Assembly (NCBI RefSeq): GCF_963678635.1
Contig: NW_026971122.1
Location: forward strand, 5,001 to 67,500
Direction: 5' to 3'
DNA from: Symsagittifera roscoffensis
Taxonomy: Eukaryota > Xenacoelomorpha > Acoela > Convolutidae
DNA: 62,500 nt
Shown here: piece by piece, positions 11,366 through 22,252 of the stretch
Numbering within the stretch: the first letter of the stretch is position 1
Layout: every line of letters starts with the position of its first letter
Position numbers and translations under genes: made by a program
The notes under the pieces: model-generated
Told to the model about the DNA's origin: nothing
The model's database searches: none
The model's input: only the letters and a program-made list of their open reading frames with translations

Positions 11366-12360
11366 GAGGTCAGAAAAAATTTTTGTACAGTTTGAACCAT
11401 TCAATATCAACACTCAGACTCAGAATCAGCTTGCTCCGGGAGAAATTTGCCAAAAAGAGATAAGATACAAAACATAAACGATAAATATGACGTTATCTAG
11501 TTTTTTTTTGATACCATATGCCCGAACAGACTCTTTCCAAAAAAATTGATAAAATTATCGTTATAGAATCATTTCAACAGGCGCAGCACACTCTATCTGT
11601 GAAATTGAGGGTAACTGAATCAAATTATAGCCGGGTGTGGGCCAGTGAGACTGAATCGCTATGCCGATCGCCGTTAATTTTTTTGCACAAACATTGATTC
11701 TGACATGCTTTGAGATCACAGCATCAGAAGCAAACTTTTTTTGTCACTACAAGCAAGATCTGGCTACAAAATAAAGCTGTTCTCGAAAAATGAAAAAAAA
11801 AACAGTTAACTTCTTTATTACTGTGTGTTTTTGGAGCTTCAAATACAAACCGCAAACTGCAATGTTAGGTGGAGAATCATCGCACCCAGTAAAAATTTCT
11901 ATTTCAGCCAATTAACAAAAATCGTCAACTTCTTTAGGTATCCCTTTAAACAAGGACAGCCATTAGTTGTGGAAAAAGAAAACACACAATGTTCAGACAA
12001 CGCAATTTTATATATCAGAACATAATCTACAGACAGTTTTTAAAAGTGCTCAAAGTACTCAGGGAAATAAAAAATATATCTGAAATTTTTCACTTCTAAC
12101 TTTAGAGAAAAAAAATAGATAACGTTTAATATCTTTGAGCATCAAAAATGTTGTATGATTGTCATTTTGTTCAGAAAACCAACACAATTTGTGCAAACTG
12201 CACCCATAGGTACTTTTCTTATTCTTATGGAAATTGAAAAATTGAAGGCCTTCAATAGAAGTCATTCAAACTTTTTCGCGCATTTCGACCTTTTGTTACT
12301 CAATGGGGTAATTTGCTTCTACTAGAAAACGTATTCGAGTTGAACTTGAAAAAAAAACAC

Positions 12361-12404
12361 ACAGGCGAAGCGGAGCTTCGCACCTTTTGCGATACAACAC
12401 AATA
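12361..12404. repeat. Short palindromic repeat, copy A
   Basis: Contains 'aggcgaagcggagcttcgc', a GCGAAGC...GCTTCGC inverted repeat, followed by 'ttttgcgatacaacacaa'. A related block lies at 12989-13035 in the same orientation. Confidence 0.5.
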
Positions 12405-12988
12405 ATAAAAAGCATAAGTGGAAAAAAATTTAAAATTTGTTATACTGAAGCAGGACGAAATGCGAAATATCACAAATTGGACTTTGCCCAAATCCTTAGT
12501 TCTTTCTCTAATAAAATAAAATAAAGTGAGAATTTTAGATTTTGGAATTTTCCCAAGAAGATAACCTTTCTCTTAAGGAGTAGCCACTTCTGTTGGGAAA
12601 ATTTGCGCAACCGCTACCTTCGATTGAAATTTTTATCTTCAGACTTGTTAGGGTACTTTTTGAGACTTGACTTTCCGAAAACTACAACTTTTTTTCTGCT
12701 AGAAACAGGTCGTCGCTGGTTAGGTAGAGAATATTCCCAAAAATGTTTTATCGATTGAACGTTCAACCTAAGAACTGGCACAATAACTTTCCAGTAAAGC
12801 GAAAAACTTCCAAAAACGGTCCAATTTTCAAAACTTTCATTTGTTTGAAGGCAATAACTTTTTTCTTAAAGAAACTGGGCTAGGAAATTATAAATGTAAG
12901 CTCCTCGTCACATGCGATACAAAAAATAAATTGTAAAATTAGTGCTTAAAAATGACTGAAACAAATAGCGACTTACTTCATACTTTTC

Positions 12989-13035
12989 ACATAGAGGCGA
13001 AGCAAAGCTTCGCTCCACTTGCGATACAACCAACA
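12989..13035. repeat. Short palindromic repeat, copy B
   Basis: Contains 'aggcgaagcaaagcttcgc' followed by 'cttgcgatacaacc', matching copy A 630 bp to the left in the palindrome and in the downstream 'ttgcgatacaac'. It may be a dispersed short repeat family. Confidence 0.5.
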
Positions 13036-14818
13036 CAAACACAGACAATTGTCAGTTGGGAAAGATTTTGGAAACCGAATTGTTTTCTTTTGAAAATCTT
13101 CAATTTTTGAATTTCGAAGAAAAAAAATCAAGGTCTTAAGGCTCTTTGACTTTTTAAAACTTTTTATAGAGGACACTTTTTGGTTAAAATTGACCCAATT
13201 TGAGAAAAACTGGATCAATTGGTAAAACTTTTATTCCGCTGGGAAATCTGATAAATAACTTCCATTTTCGAAATTAGAGGTCGATCACGTTTTATGTGAT
13301 TTTTACAACTTTAAGTGTTTGATAGTGGATTTTGCTTTCCCTTTAACAATAGAAATGCACTGAACTTAAAAAGAAATCACGATTCAAACCGCAAAAAATC
13401 AAAATTGAGCGTGAAAAAATTCCTGAAAACAAAATTGAATAAAAAGTCATCAAGACCTATATACGAGTACTCACTACGATCATTAATCATAACCATAACC
13501 ACAGAAGCAAAAATGAAGTTGGAAAAATACTTGAAATTAGTTACTTGAAAAAATAACTTGAAAACTTGAAAGAGAGAAAACTACAAAAACTGCATGGTTG
13601 TATAGAAAAAAGATCATAAACAACTTTTAAAATATTGAGAACCAATAACCTAGCGGCGAAAAAATTTTGGGTCGAAACCTGTTTGAGCCGAATAAAAAAT
13701 ATCGGCTCAAAAAATTTTTAGCACTTTTACGACCCATCCAATCTGAAACACATAATCGCATGAGAATAAATTTGCCCTCCAAGTTATATAATATAAGTTG
13801 ATTGAGCCGATACAACTTCAACTGACCTTGTTTAAATATTTCAAAACAAACGAAAAAATGAAACAAAAACCGAAATAAGATTTGGAAAATTTACAAATTA
13901 CTGAAAACTCATTTGTAGTAAAAAAAACTGTTTAAACTGAAAGAAAACATATGCTCTAGATATGTAATCAATGAAAATCCTGTCAGGTCAAAAAATTGCG
14001 TTTGAAAAAATGGACAATGAACCGACAGAAACTAGGACGAAAACCAAGAACCCGAAAAAAAAAGAAAATTTTTGAAAAAATAATTACAACCGGAAACAGT
14101 TTAATTGCTGCTTAAATTATGGTGGTTTTATTTGAATATTCAAGAACTTGAGCATGTCAGAAGATGAAAGAGTCCAGAATAAAAAATGAAACCAACGGAA
14201 CAAAGTTGTGAACGTGAAAAAATCGTATAGAACCCAATTGCGATACCCTTGTTTACCGCAAGGGTAAAATTATTTCATTTAACTATTATCAGAAAAAAAC
14301 ATGATTTCAAAACGAAAAGACAGGCCGCAACCGCCAATCATTACTTTCTTCTGAATAGAGAAAGAAAAAAATCAAAAAATTTAAACAAATAATAAATCGA
14401 AAATCAAAAAAATTCAATAAATAGTAGACAACAAAAGTTTGAATGATAGTAAAACACACTCAAATGCAGCAGATGCACAGCTGTGGCCATTAAGCCGACA
14501 AAAAATAAGCAGACAATTAATAGTGTAGCAAGTAATTTTTGTCACGGGGAAAATTGTTTGTCTGAAGAAAAAACAGGTCCTGACCTTTAACGTCCCAAGC
14601 ATGAACTTAATCTCCGCGCTAAACCATACAAATTTGTACCTTGAGCTCTCGTACAAATTATGCAGTGAATTTGTTAACCAAGTTTTTAAGCATAAAAAAG
14701 TATATACACTGCGATTTGATAACGCTTGCTTAAAAGAACACAAGAGTCACTAATTATTTGTTAAAAACTGGTTTCTACTACCGATGCGACAAATTTCGTC
14801 AGAGTATTTTGAGAAAAG

Positions 14819-15820
14819 TTATCTGACATGTGAAAACGTGTTGTAGCAAGTTGGCAACTGATCGGAAAATATCGCTAAGTCCACTTTTTCCGTCTGTTTG
14901 CTTCTGACTTCATTAATTTCTTCGCTCCTTGAGGTCACTTCTCCATCGGGAATTTGCATGAAGACCCGTTTGATTTTAATGTCTGACTCGTTCACATCCA
15001 ACTGTCTCGTTTTTGTAAATTTCTTCGCCAATCGATGATCCGTAGTTTGTAGTAGCTGATTTGAGTTACGGTCTCTTCTCGGCTCGTAGACCAGGTTCAT
15101 GTATAACAAAGATAAGCATGCCTCTGGACAGCTCCTTTGAGCAGTATTTTCTGATATGCATGATAGTCATTGATTTCGTAGTTCAGAGCCTTTGTAAACC
15201 AACTTGGCTATTTAGCAAACAGTTTCTCGAGCCTACACGAAATATCTTTCAATCTTCCAAATACTTTCTGACTGACAATAGCTGGGCAAATGTGGAAAGG
15301 AAGTGGGATCTCCAAAACGAATGTACTGCGTACCGTTCAAGCGGCGCTTTCTGGTATAGTTTGCGACGAGATCCTTGTCAACTTCTTCTCTCTCGGCAGA
15401 TTACTTTTGTTTTTGTGAACCTGAGAACTGATCCTGAAACTCCGGTCGGAAATGATAAGTCACAGGACGTTCAAACCTGGATAACGACAAAGGAGAAGCA
15501 GTAATAGATAAATCCTGGTACAAGAACTCTCCGAATGATTGAAAAGGCGATGCAGGGTCATAACAGACTAGAGCTTTTTGCATATCAATTATTTTGCCAC
15601 TGTGATTCTGCTCGAACGGTAAAAACTGGAAATTAGCCATGTTGAAAAAATCAAATGCAGTGGTGGAAACTCCAACAAATTCACAATTAATTATCTGTGA
15701 ACTCTTCGCCGGCTCTCCTTTTTCCCGTTTAGGGCGAACATTCAATAGTAACTGATTATCGATTAGTTTTTGAGTTTCTAGAATTGGTTTTGTGAGGTTG
15801 TTTTTGATGTCTAACTGCAA
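14819..15820 (-). pseudogene. Possible decayed minus-strand gene (unrecognised)
   Basis: A 139-codon frame (15820-15401) ends at a TAA, but the same frame stays open for about 60 more codons. It then stops, and a separate 96-codon frame (15109-14819) follows. The first part has 'VTYHFRPEF'. The extension holds a basic 'RKRR' followed by 'LNGTQYIRFGD', superficially like an RFamide-type peptide precursor, but no paired basic residues follow the glycine. An overlapping plus-strand frame of 147 codons covers part of the same DNA, so the coding strand is uncertain. Short introns could explain the breaks. No family is recognised. Confidence 0.25.
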
Positions 15821-16524
15821 GGTGATTCGTTGATTCGTAGCTGAAGATTACTCAGAGTTGAATGCAGTTTTTCAATGCCAACTGCTTCCTCAAATCAATC
15901 AAAATTTTTCACAATACCTGGATAATTATTAGCACAAGCCGAGTTTGGCGGAGAGACAATTCCATTCTGAAATCGATCAAGTTTTTAACAGAGTCGAAAA
16001 AAAGTGCAATTCAACCAAAAGGCAATGTTTTTATTCAAGCGAAAAGATCGTACGGTACGTTGAAATGGACGATGGGGTAAACAGAAGGTAGAAAGTATCA
16101 TATTAACCAAGGTTAGAGTCAAGAAAACCTTCATCACCTATTCCAGTTGAAATCCTTGGAATTTCCTAGATATGGAAGTGATAACGATAAAAAAGAAGAT
16201 GACAAGTGTTGATGTCCTTACAATAAGACTCGATACGGGTTACGTTTCTTCATTAAGGACACGCAATTCGACAGGAAAAAAAAATAAAACGAATAAATAT
16301 TTCGCCGAAAGTTATTTTGTCAATTTTTGTTCCGAGTACGCAAGCGGCGTTCGCACTCTGTATTGCCAGGGAGGTTCTCTGTTTTAAAAAGCTGCCTGCT
16401 CTGGGTTCCTCACTTCATATGCTTAGGTTCATGCAAATCTTGCTCGAACACAATCTGTGCTGGGGCCGGCCACGCCCTGAATCTCAAAAACTAGCGGTTG
16501 AAAATGTGACAACCGCTAGCTGAA
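15821..16524. other. Flank of the E2 insertion, no gene seen
   Basis: Only short, unrecognised open frames (≤72 codons). The right end carries a 10-bp inverted repeat, annotated separately, and forms the presumed 5' target flank of E2. Confidence 0.4.
16491..16519. repeat. 10-bp inverted repeat beside the E2 LTR start
   Basis: 'ctagcggttg' and 'caaccgctag' form a perfect 10-bp stem around a 9-base loop, ending 5 bases before the proposed first base of the E2 LTR. Confidence 0.6.
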
Positions 16525-16567
16525 TGTGCCAAAATGCAATCTCTGCAGAATTCGAATTTTTAGCAGC
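16525..16567 (+). repeat. E2 5' LTR, first 43 bases (split off by E1)
   Basis: Starts 'tgtgccaaaatgcaatc', sharing the first six bases (TGTGCC) with the E1 LTR start, and runs into E1 at 16568. Joined in thought to 39347-40214 this makes an LTR of about 908 bp, close to E1's 885 bp. The assignment is inferential: E2's 3' LTR, which would prove it, lies beyond the window. Confidence 0.6.
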
Positions 16568-17399
16568 TGTAACATTCGTCTACTGTAGTCACACATGAGG
16601 CTTGAGAAAAATAGGCCCTATAACCATTGGCTGAAGAGTCAGGGACACTATCTCTTGTGTTTTTCTACCTCAAATCAGTCGGAGCCAATTCGGTTCGTTT
16701 GTGAAATGAGACTACGACCCGTTACAGCTTAAAAGCTACTACTTAAATATCCCCCCACTCTAGAATTAAGAACCGGGTCGGAACAATCCGTTAAGTTACT
16801 TTTTATTAGACAGTGGAACTTTGATCCATTTCAGATGGATCAACCTAAAACTCGCCTTACCTCAACATAACAATCATAAAACACACTCTAGAAATTCAAA
16901 TTAAGGACGCACATGCTGATGCGCTCGAGCACAGGAAGTAATTAAATGGGTGAGGAACTCTAGAATGAACTAAGTTAACTAGATAAGTTCAATGTTTATC
17001 AGTTTGAATGGCAGAGGTAAGTTTGAACTCTAGAATGAAGTTTTATGTGAACCATTGGGACACTCAAGCTGTCCACCTTTCCGTCGAAGGTTCACTCTAG
17101 TCCAGTTCGAATAATTGTTCTCTCGGAAATACTCTGTCTTCTATTTAAGATAGGACAGCTCTACTCTTGTTCACTATGATGGAAATTGCGAATAGCAATT
17201 TCCCACTTGTTTTTATCTGACAACTTTCCCGCGTTTGTTATTCGATCGTTCTGAATTTTCTTTTTCGGTTTTCAGTTATCGCGAGAAAATCGTGCATGAC
17301 AGGCTCCATTCGAATTTTTGAAAAAATTGAATTTCACCCCAAAATTAAGTGGTCTTGCTTTTCTCAAGGTCAAACTTCCAAATATGACCGACTGGCACA
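16568..17399 (-). repeat. E1 3' LTR (832 bp)
   Basis: Direct repeat of 38462-39346. By eye there are about 18 single-base differences plus one 53-bp gap (the copy here lacks 38666-38718). Minus-strand ends are TGTGCCAGTC and GAATGTTACA. An AATAAA on the minus strand (16802-16807), conserved in the other LTR, is a candidate polyadenylation signal. Upstream of it (17142-17149) is TTAAATAG, a possible TATA element that is changed in the 5' LTR. Confidence 0.93.
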
Positions 17400-17413
17400 T
17401 ACTCCCCGGACTC
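17400..17413 (-). other. E1 polypurine tract (plus-strand primer site)
   Basis: Minus strand reads 'gagtccggggagta' directly against the 3' LTR. It is short and G-rich, in the position required of the RNase H-resistant primer. Its core (gtccggggagt) recurs inside ORF1 at 27794-27804 and 30186-30196. Confidence 0.65.
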
Positions 17414-17827
17414 AAGATCGATGTCCTCATCGCGTGCTGTCGTCTGCCAGTGAGCCACAGAAAACCGAGTGTTGCTCAAGGTACACTGCCAGTGGTCATT
17501 TACAGAAGTTTGCAGCAGACTTAAGCTTATCTACACCCCAAAATTCACAGCCATGTAAAATTTTCACACTATCGCTATACAGCAATCAAAATCTGCACAC
17601 ACCTGCACCCTTGAATTCTCGCTTTTCAAGCCAATTATTTAAAATTTCTTTTGTCCCATTCAATCAGGAAATTGTCATGCAGCATTTTGATTTATATAAT
17701 AGATATAGCATATTAATAACAATATCTGTTTCGTTAAAATTTCTTTTTCGTGAACCCAGGTTTCACCCGGATCCACACTCAAGCTCCCCTTCCCTCTCAA
17801 GACTCAAGATCCATTCGAACCATCCGC
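17414..17827 (-). other. E1 3' untranslated region
   Basis: About 410 bases between the probable ORF2 stop at 17828 and the PPT. No conserved frame. The plus-strand frames here are fortuitous. Confidence 0.5.
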
Positions 17828-18719
17828 TCATTTCGCACTCTTCGCCTTGGAGGTACCGCTCCCTGAAGTACTAGATACGGCAAACTGTCTCAACAGTTCT
17901 TCTTCATCATCGGAGCTAATCACGATCTCCTCCCAAGCCTTCAGCTGTTCATAGGATCGCATCCATGTTCTCTTTGCTCATGCAACCTCTTCGCCTGGTT
18001 GGGTAGTGCCTTCACCCTAGATTCCCGGTTCAAACAAAAGGAGTTGTGCAGGCTCAAGCTCACGTTCTTCGCCAAGTCTTCCTCTAGTATTGATTCCCTC
18101 GCTTTGGTATTGTCTCTAGATATTTTACCCACTCTCTTCCATCCTGTCGTGATCGCATTTCGATGGGTTAACAGGGGTCTCTTGAAAGCTTCCGGCCCAA
18201 TATCGGCCTGGAACTATCGATACTCCTTTTGATGCTTTCTCATGTGATCTTTCGTTGTCATGTACAAGCAAGACGTCAGTGTCGCCCGAAACCATGGAAA
18301 GTACCTCAAATGGCTCCATACGTGTCTGACTTCCGTTGGTATGGCGAATACTTTGCACGCAGTCTCAAACAACTCGAGTCTCCCGCTGTAGTCTATCGCA
18401 TATTTTGATTCAGCCGTTGGCTTCGTCGCCTCCCGATACTTCGTTATATTCTCTTCTATCCATCTCAGAGCCAGCATCGTACTCTTACTAAGAGCGTCAC
18501 CTTCTGCCGGTGATCCGGTAGTCCGATCGACCGAATTTCTTCCATATCCCACACCAAGCAAAGGTTCTTGTGATCTGGATACCACACCGTTTGTGCCAAA
18601 CAGTGGCATGGGCATTCTCCTTGGGTGATCTCAATGCTCCTGAGGTTACGCTCTCCCGAGGCTTCCAAGAGAGGCTCAAGCTCCATCATTTTCTCATGCA
18701 TGGTGTCGTTCTCTTCCAT
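17828..18719 (-). pseudogene. E1 ORF2, C-terminal part (broken)
   Basis: Matches the C-terminal part of E2 ORF2 (60.7-61.9 kb) across several frames: 'EPLLEASGERNLRSI', 'HCLAQTVWYP', 'LALRWIEENI', 'HNSFCLNRESRV'. Breaks are a frameshift near 18720, one near 18510, an in-frame TAG at 18214 where E2 has Glu, and a frameshift near 17960. The last frame ends at a TGA (17828) after an acidic 'SSDDEEELL' and a Ser-rich tail. E2 has a similarly charged tail ending 'SQEEEMEH'. No family is recognised. Confidence 0.75.
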
Positions 18720-21700
18720 GTTTGGAGCACCCCCACAGGTTTTCCGATCACGTTTTGTCTCTCGTGATCGCTTGTGTTCTCACTCTCCAACTTCAAAAGC
18801 TCTTCTCCCCAGATTTCACTCAAGTCATCTCTCAACTCTTTCGGTACTGTCCCTCTGATTTTCCTCAACAACTTGTGCGAGTGATGCGACACCCGAGCCA
18901 ACCTCACAAACTTGGGCACTGAGAAGGCCTTGTCCACCAATACTCTCTGGCTGGATGCTTCCACCATCGCCATGTGCAGTGGGTAGTGGCTTCCGCACAA
19001 GTTGGCCATCATTGACCCTATCAGGGATTTTGCGTTCAATGGCAGGCCATAAGCTTCGCTCATGGGAAACCCCATTTCCGCCTCGAGGCCAACCTTCCAG
19101 CTCCGGATGTGTTTTTGAGTCACCCGCAACACCCCAGGCCATGATTCTACGCTCAATGCCGTCACTGAATGGTGTTCAGACTCTAGCCTCTCCAGTGACT
19201 GCAGACTACACATTCTCGAGAGGAATCCGAGAGCTGTCGCTATATTCACCGTAGTTCTCGCGAAACACTCCGCAACTATTTGCACTTCACTTTTCTCCCT
19301 TTCCGTGATGTCTTCAAACCAAGTAACCAGATCTTCTTTTTGAAAGGACAGTATCCTGACACATGCCCGTCCATCGCAGGTGTGTTCTCCGTTCCCACAC
19401 GTCGAATCCAGACAGCTACCCGGCTCCATCTTCTTTGCTGACCCGATCTTGTTCGTCTTTTCGCCTGACTCCTGCATCTGAGGTGAGATTAGTTTGTGCA
19501 ACACACTCATTTTTGCCAGTTCTTCATCCTCCGTTGGTGCTAGCCTCACTCGCTCTGTGGTTTCCTCGATCAGACTCGCGTGGGGATGTGGGCACCAGGA
19601 GGGTCTTAGTAATTTCCATACCACTCCCAAGTTCGTGATTAACAAGCCATTTCCATCACCCATGTTCACTTCAACTCTTTTGTTCGAGCGCGGTATGCTC
19701 ACCACCTCTGGTGTTTTCTCAAGAATCAGGCCCAGGCTCGGCCTCTCTTTCTCCACCGCGTCTATTTCCACTATTCTTTCTGTCCAAAACTTCAGTAGCT
19801 CCGATACCTCGTGGTTCCTGTGAGCACCTCCAGTTTCTGAGTCTAAGAAGGGGTTGTAGGCTATCCCCATCACTCCCGACACGTATTGGTATTCCCCCTT
19901 CTCACTGAGTCTCGAGTACTGCTCTAGCGAGGCCAGGTTACGGTGAACATCATGTTCTTCTTCGAACTTCTTATTGTAAAACCTCCGGACCTCGTCTAGC
20001 TTTCTGTGGTTTTCTAGGGATAGTCTGGAACCATCTTCCTTTTCTATTCCAATACTCTGATATACGTTTAAAATGATCGTTGAGACTCTTTTTTCCAAGG
20101 TTTTAGTTCCGCTTGCTCTCTGGTGGCACGCCAAGATGGTGCTATCAGACATCATTGACATTATCCATCTCAAGAAACATGTGGCATCCTTCCTCCTAGC
20201 CAGGCTCAAGCCTGAATTATCCCTGGCCACGTGTTGCATCAGTGCTTGATACAATTCTAGCTTCTTGCTTCCCAACTTCAATCTGTCATACGAGGTCAGT
20301 GTCTCCAACTCTATTCCCACCAGACTCCAGGTGAACATCAATTGTCCTGCGGTTCTAACGAAGGGATTCGCCATCAATGGCGGTGCTGATGAGGATGTCC
20401 TCATGGCCTCTTCGAAATGATCCTTCAACAAGTTCTGCCAGGACCTCTTCAGCTGATTCTCCAATTCTATCTTGTTAACCTCAGCCTTTTGCTGGGTGGC
20501 CCAATTGCGTCGTTTGCGAGCCACCCCACTGTCCAACTTCTTCAAGCAGTCTTCCATTTCCTTCAATGTCTCGAGGGCCACCCACCATGTCCGGGAGGTG
20601 TTCCTCGTTTTGTTCCTCTCCAGTGGATCACTCGTCACTTGCTTCCCCGTGGCCTGGCGTGCCTTCGAGACCCATTCCTTGCCGACATCCACTTCCCATG
20701 TCTGCCCGTTCGTTGAACCTCTCTTCACGTTTACCTTCTGGGGCTTGAAGTCTTCCTCCGATGTCGAACTGGTGGAAGCCTCTATTTCCCTCTCTACTTC
20801 GAGTGGTCTTCTGAGCTCCGTGTTGCTCTTGTATGCCGCCGTCTTGCATCGAGCCAAAACCATGGGCGCCGTCTCTCTCAAGTTTCCTTCCGAGACAGCA
20901 TCCACTGAAGGACTACCCAATCCCTCGACTTCTCTCTTCCTCTTGCGAGTCTTCATATCTCTGCTTGAGGGTGTTGTGGTTATCATCACTGATTCAACCT
21001 CTCTGTCTACCTCCAACCCTTCCAACTCTTGCCTCCCCCCTGCTCGAGCCTTAAGGATATTAGTACTTTTAATCATATTACTAGTCCCAACCTTATCCCC
21101 TTTTGTATCATCAACTATTTTATCTACAGTTTTTTGTTTCAGAGTAGAGCTGTCTTCACATTTTTCTTCTCTAGTCTTCGATCGTGAATTCCTCAGCTCT
21201 ATCAGCTTGTTCAGCAGCTCTTTTCTCGCCTTCTCATCCAGGCCCGTTCCTATCAGAAGCGGTTCTCCAAACTTCACAACTGTGTTCCACAGTTCCTCCT
21301 TGAATTTGTCCAGCGTCGTCTCGCTGCCCACTTCTTGATTGAATTCCTTCAAGAACTCCCGCCAAGCATCGTCCTTCAGAGACCCCAGGAACATGTCCCT
21401 ATTTCCTTCGAAAGTATTCTTTTCCCTTTCCTCCGAGCTCAAGAGTATCATCCCCATATTGGAGGTCTCGCTTGCCAATGGCAACTCCAGATTCTTCCGG
21501 GGGGACGGGGTCAGAGGTGGAGTGGCAGTATCTGCCCAATTCTCCTCGCTCAAGTCTTTCAACAGCTCTTGAGTGTCGAGCTCCTCCCCTGATGGTCTCG
21601 GTTCAGGTGTATTCCCCACTTCCATGTCCTCACCGGCTTCGCTGAGAGTTTCATCCATGCTCTCTTCTTCTGACTCATTTCTTCTTCTCTCGAGAATTCT

Positions 21701-22252
21701 TTTGAACCGGTCTTCCACGGGTCCACTCCTCTTGTCTCCAGGTGTATCCACTGACAGTGGTGATGGTGTCGCCGGATCCAATCTCTTGTACTCCGTCAGG
21801 GCCACGTACAATTGACCTGCAGCATCCAGTTCTTTTCCCTCCTGTCTCATTTCCACCTGTTCTAAGCCATAGGGTGCCCTATACTTTCTTGTTGCGAATT
21901 TCATATCGTCCACCAACGCGACATGCCCCTCCATCATGATCATCCTGCCATCATCCCATATTGGTAGCATATTCTCAAGTCCCTCCTGCTCAAGAGCTCT
22001 CAAGACCTTTCGCACCTCATATCCAGGGGGCTGTGAGCCTCTCATCTTTTTTGCTTGCGTCGTCCACGAATTTATTTTCGCCTCGCTAGTGTGGAAGTAA
22101 ACCGCCGCCGTATAGCCGACGAACAGGGGGTCCCAGCCATCAGTGAAGTACTTCTGCATTTCTTCCGTAGTCATCCTCGCCATTATGGATGGAACTACCA
22201 AGGGGCTGTTCATTCCCAAGGTCATCCTCCTAACTATAGGGAACTCAGGCAT
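18686..22252 (-). pseudogene. E1 ORF2, long central/C-terminal segment (1,188 codons open)
   Basis: Longest open frame of E1. It continues in frame from the segment upstream after a single TAA (22268). Residues 1-150 match E2 ('EFPIVRRM', 'RKYRAPYG'). About 180-560 is a polar, Ser/Glu/Lys-rich low-conservation region, probably disordered. About 560-1,150 is conserved with E2: 'FVRTAGQLMF', 'RPSWCPHP', then a Cys-His cluster 'CLDSTCGNGEHTCDGRAC', then 'SVPKFVRLAR'. The family is not recognised. It ends by frameshift near 18720. The cluster is the only motif suggesting a biochemical property (metal binding). Confidence 0.8.
19361..19425 (-). other. E1 conserved Cys-His cluster in ORF2 (possible zinc site)
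   Basis: Residue pattern C-x4-C-x4-H-x-C-x4-C preceded by 'PGS'. E2 has exactly the same spacing at 60385-60438 although the residues between differ, so the Cys and His were under selection. Metal binding is inferred from pattern only. Confidence 0.6.

Larger units (their letters stand above)
11640..14818. other. AT-rich intergenic region without identifiable genes
   Basis: No frame above ~110 codons and no recognisable domain. The only structure noted is a pair of related short palindromic repeats (12363 and 12990) and a small 8-bp-stem hairpin around 14245-14270. I see no support for a gene. Confidence 0.45.

Noticed and set aside
14220-14275. Hairpin 'tacccttg...caagggta' as an RNA gene
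   Set aside because: Only an 8-bp stem with no tRNA- or snRNA-like features.
20472-21338. 288-codon plus-strand open frame antisense to E1 ORF2
   Set aside because: It is the reverse strand of a conserved ORF2 region, its composition is Ser/Leu-rich as expected for an antisense shadow, and E2 has no counterpart.
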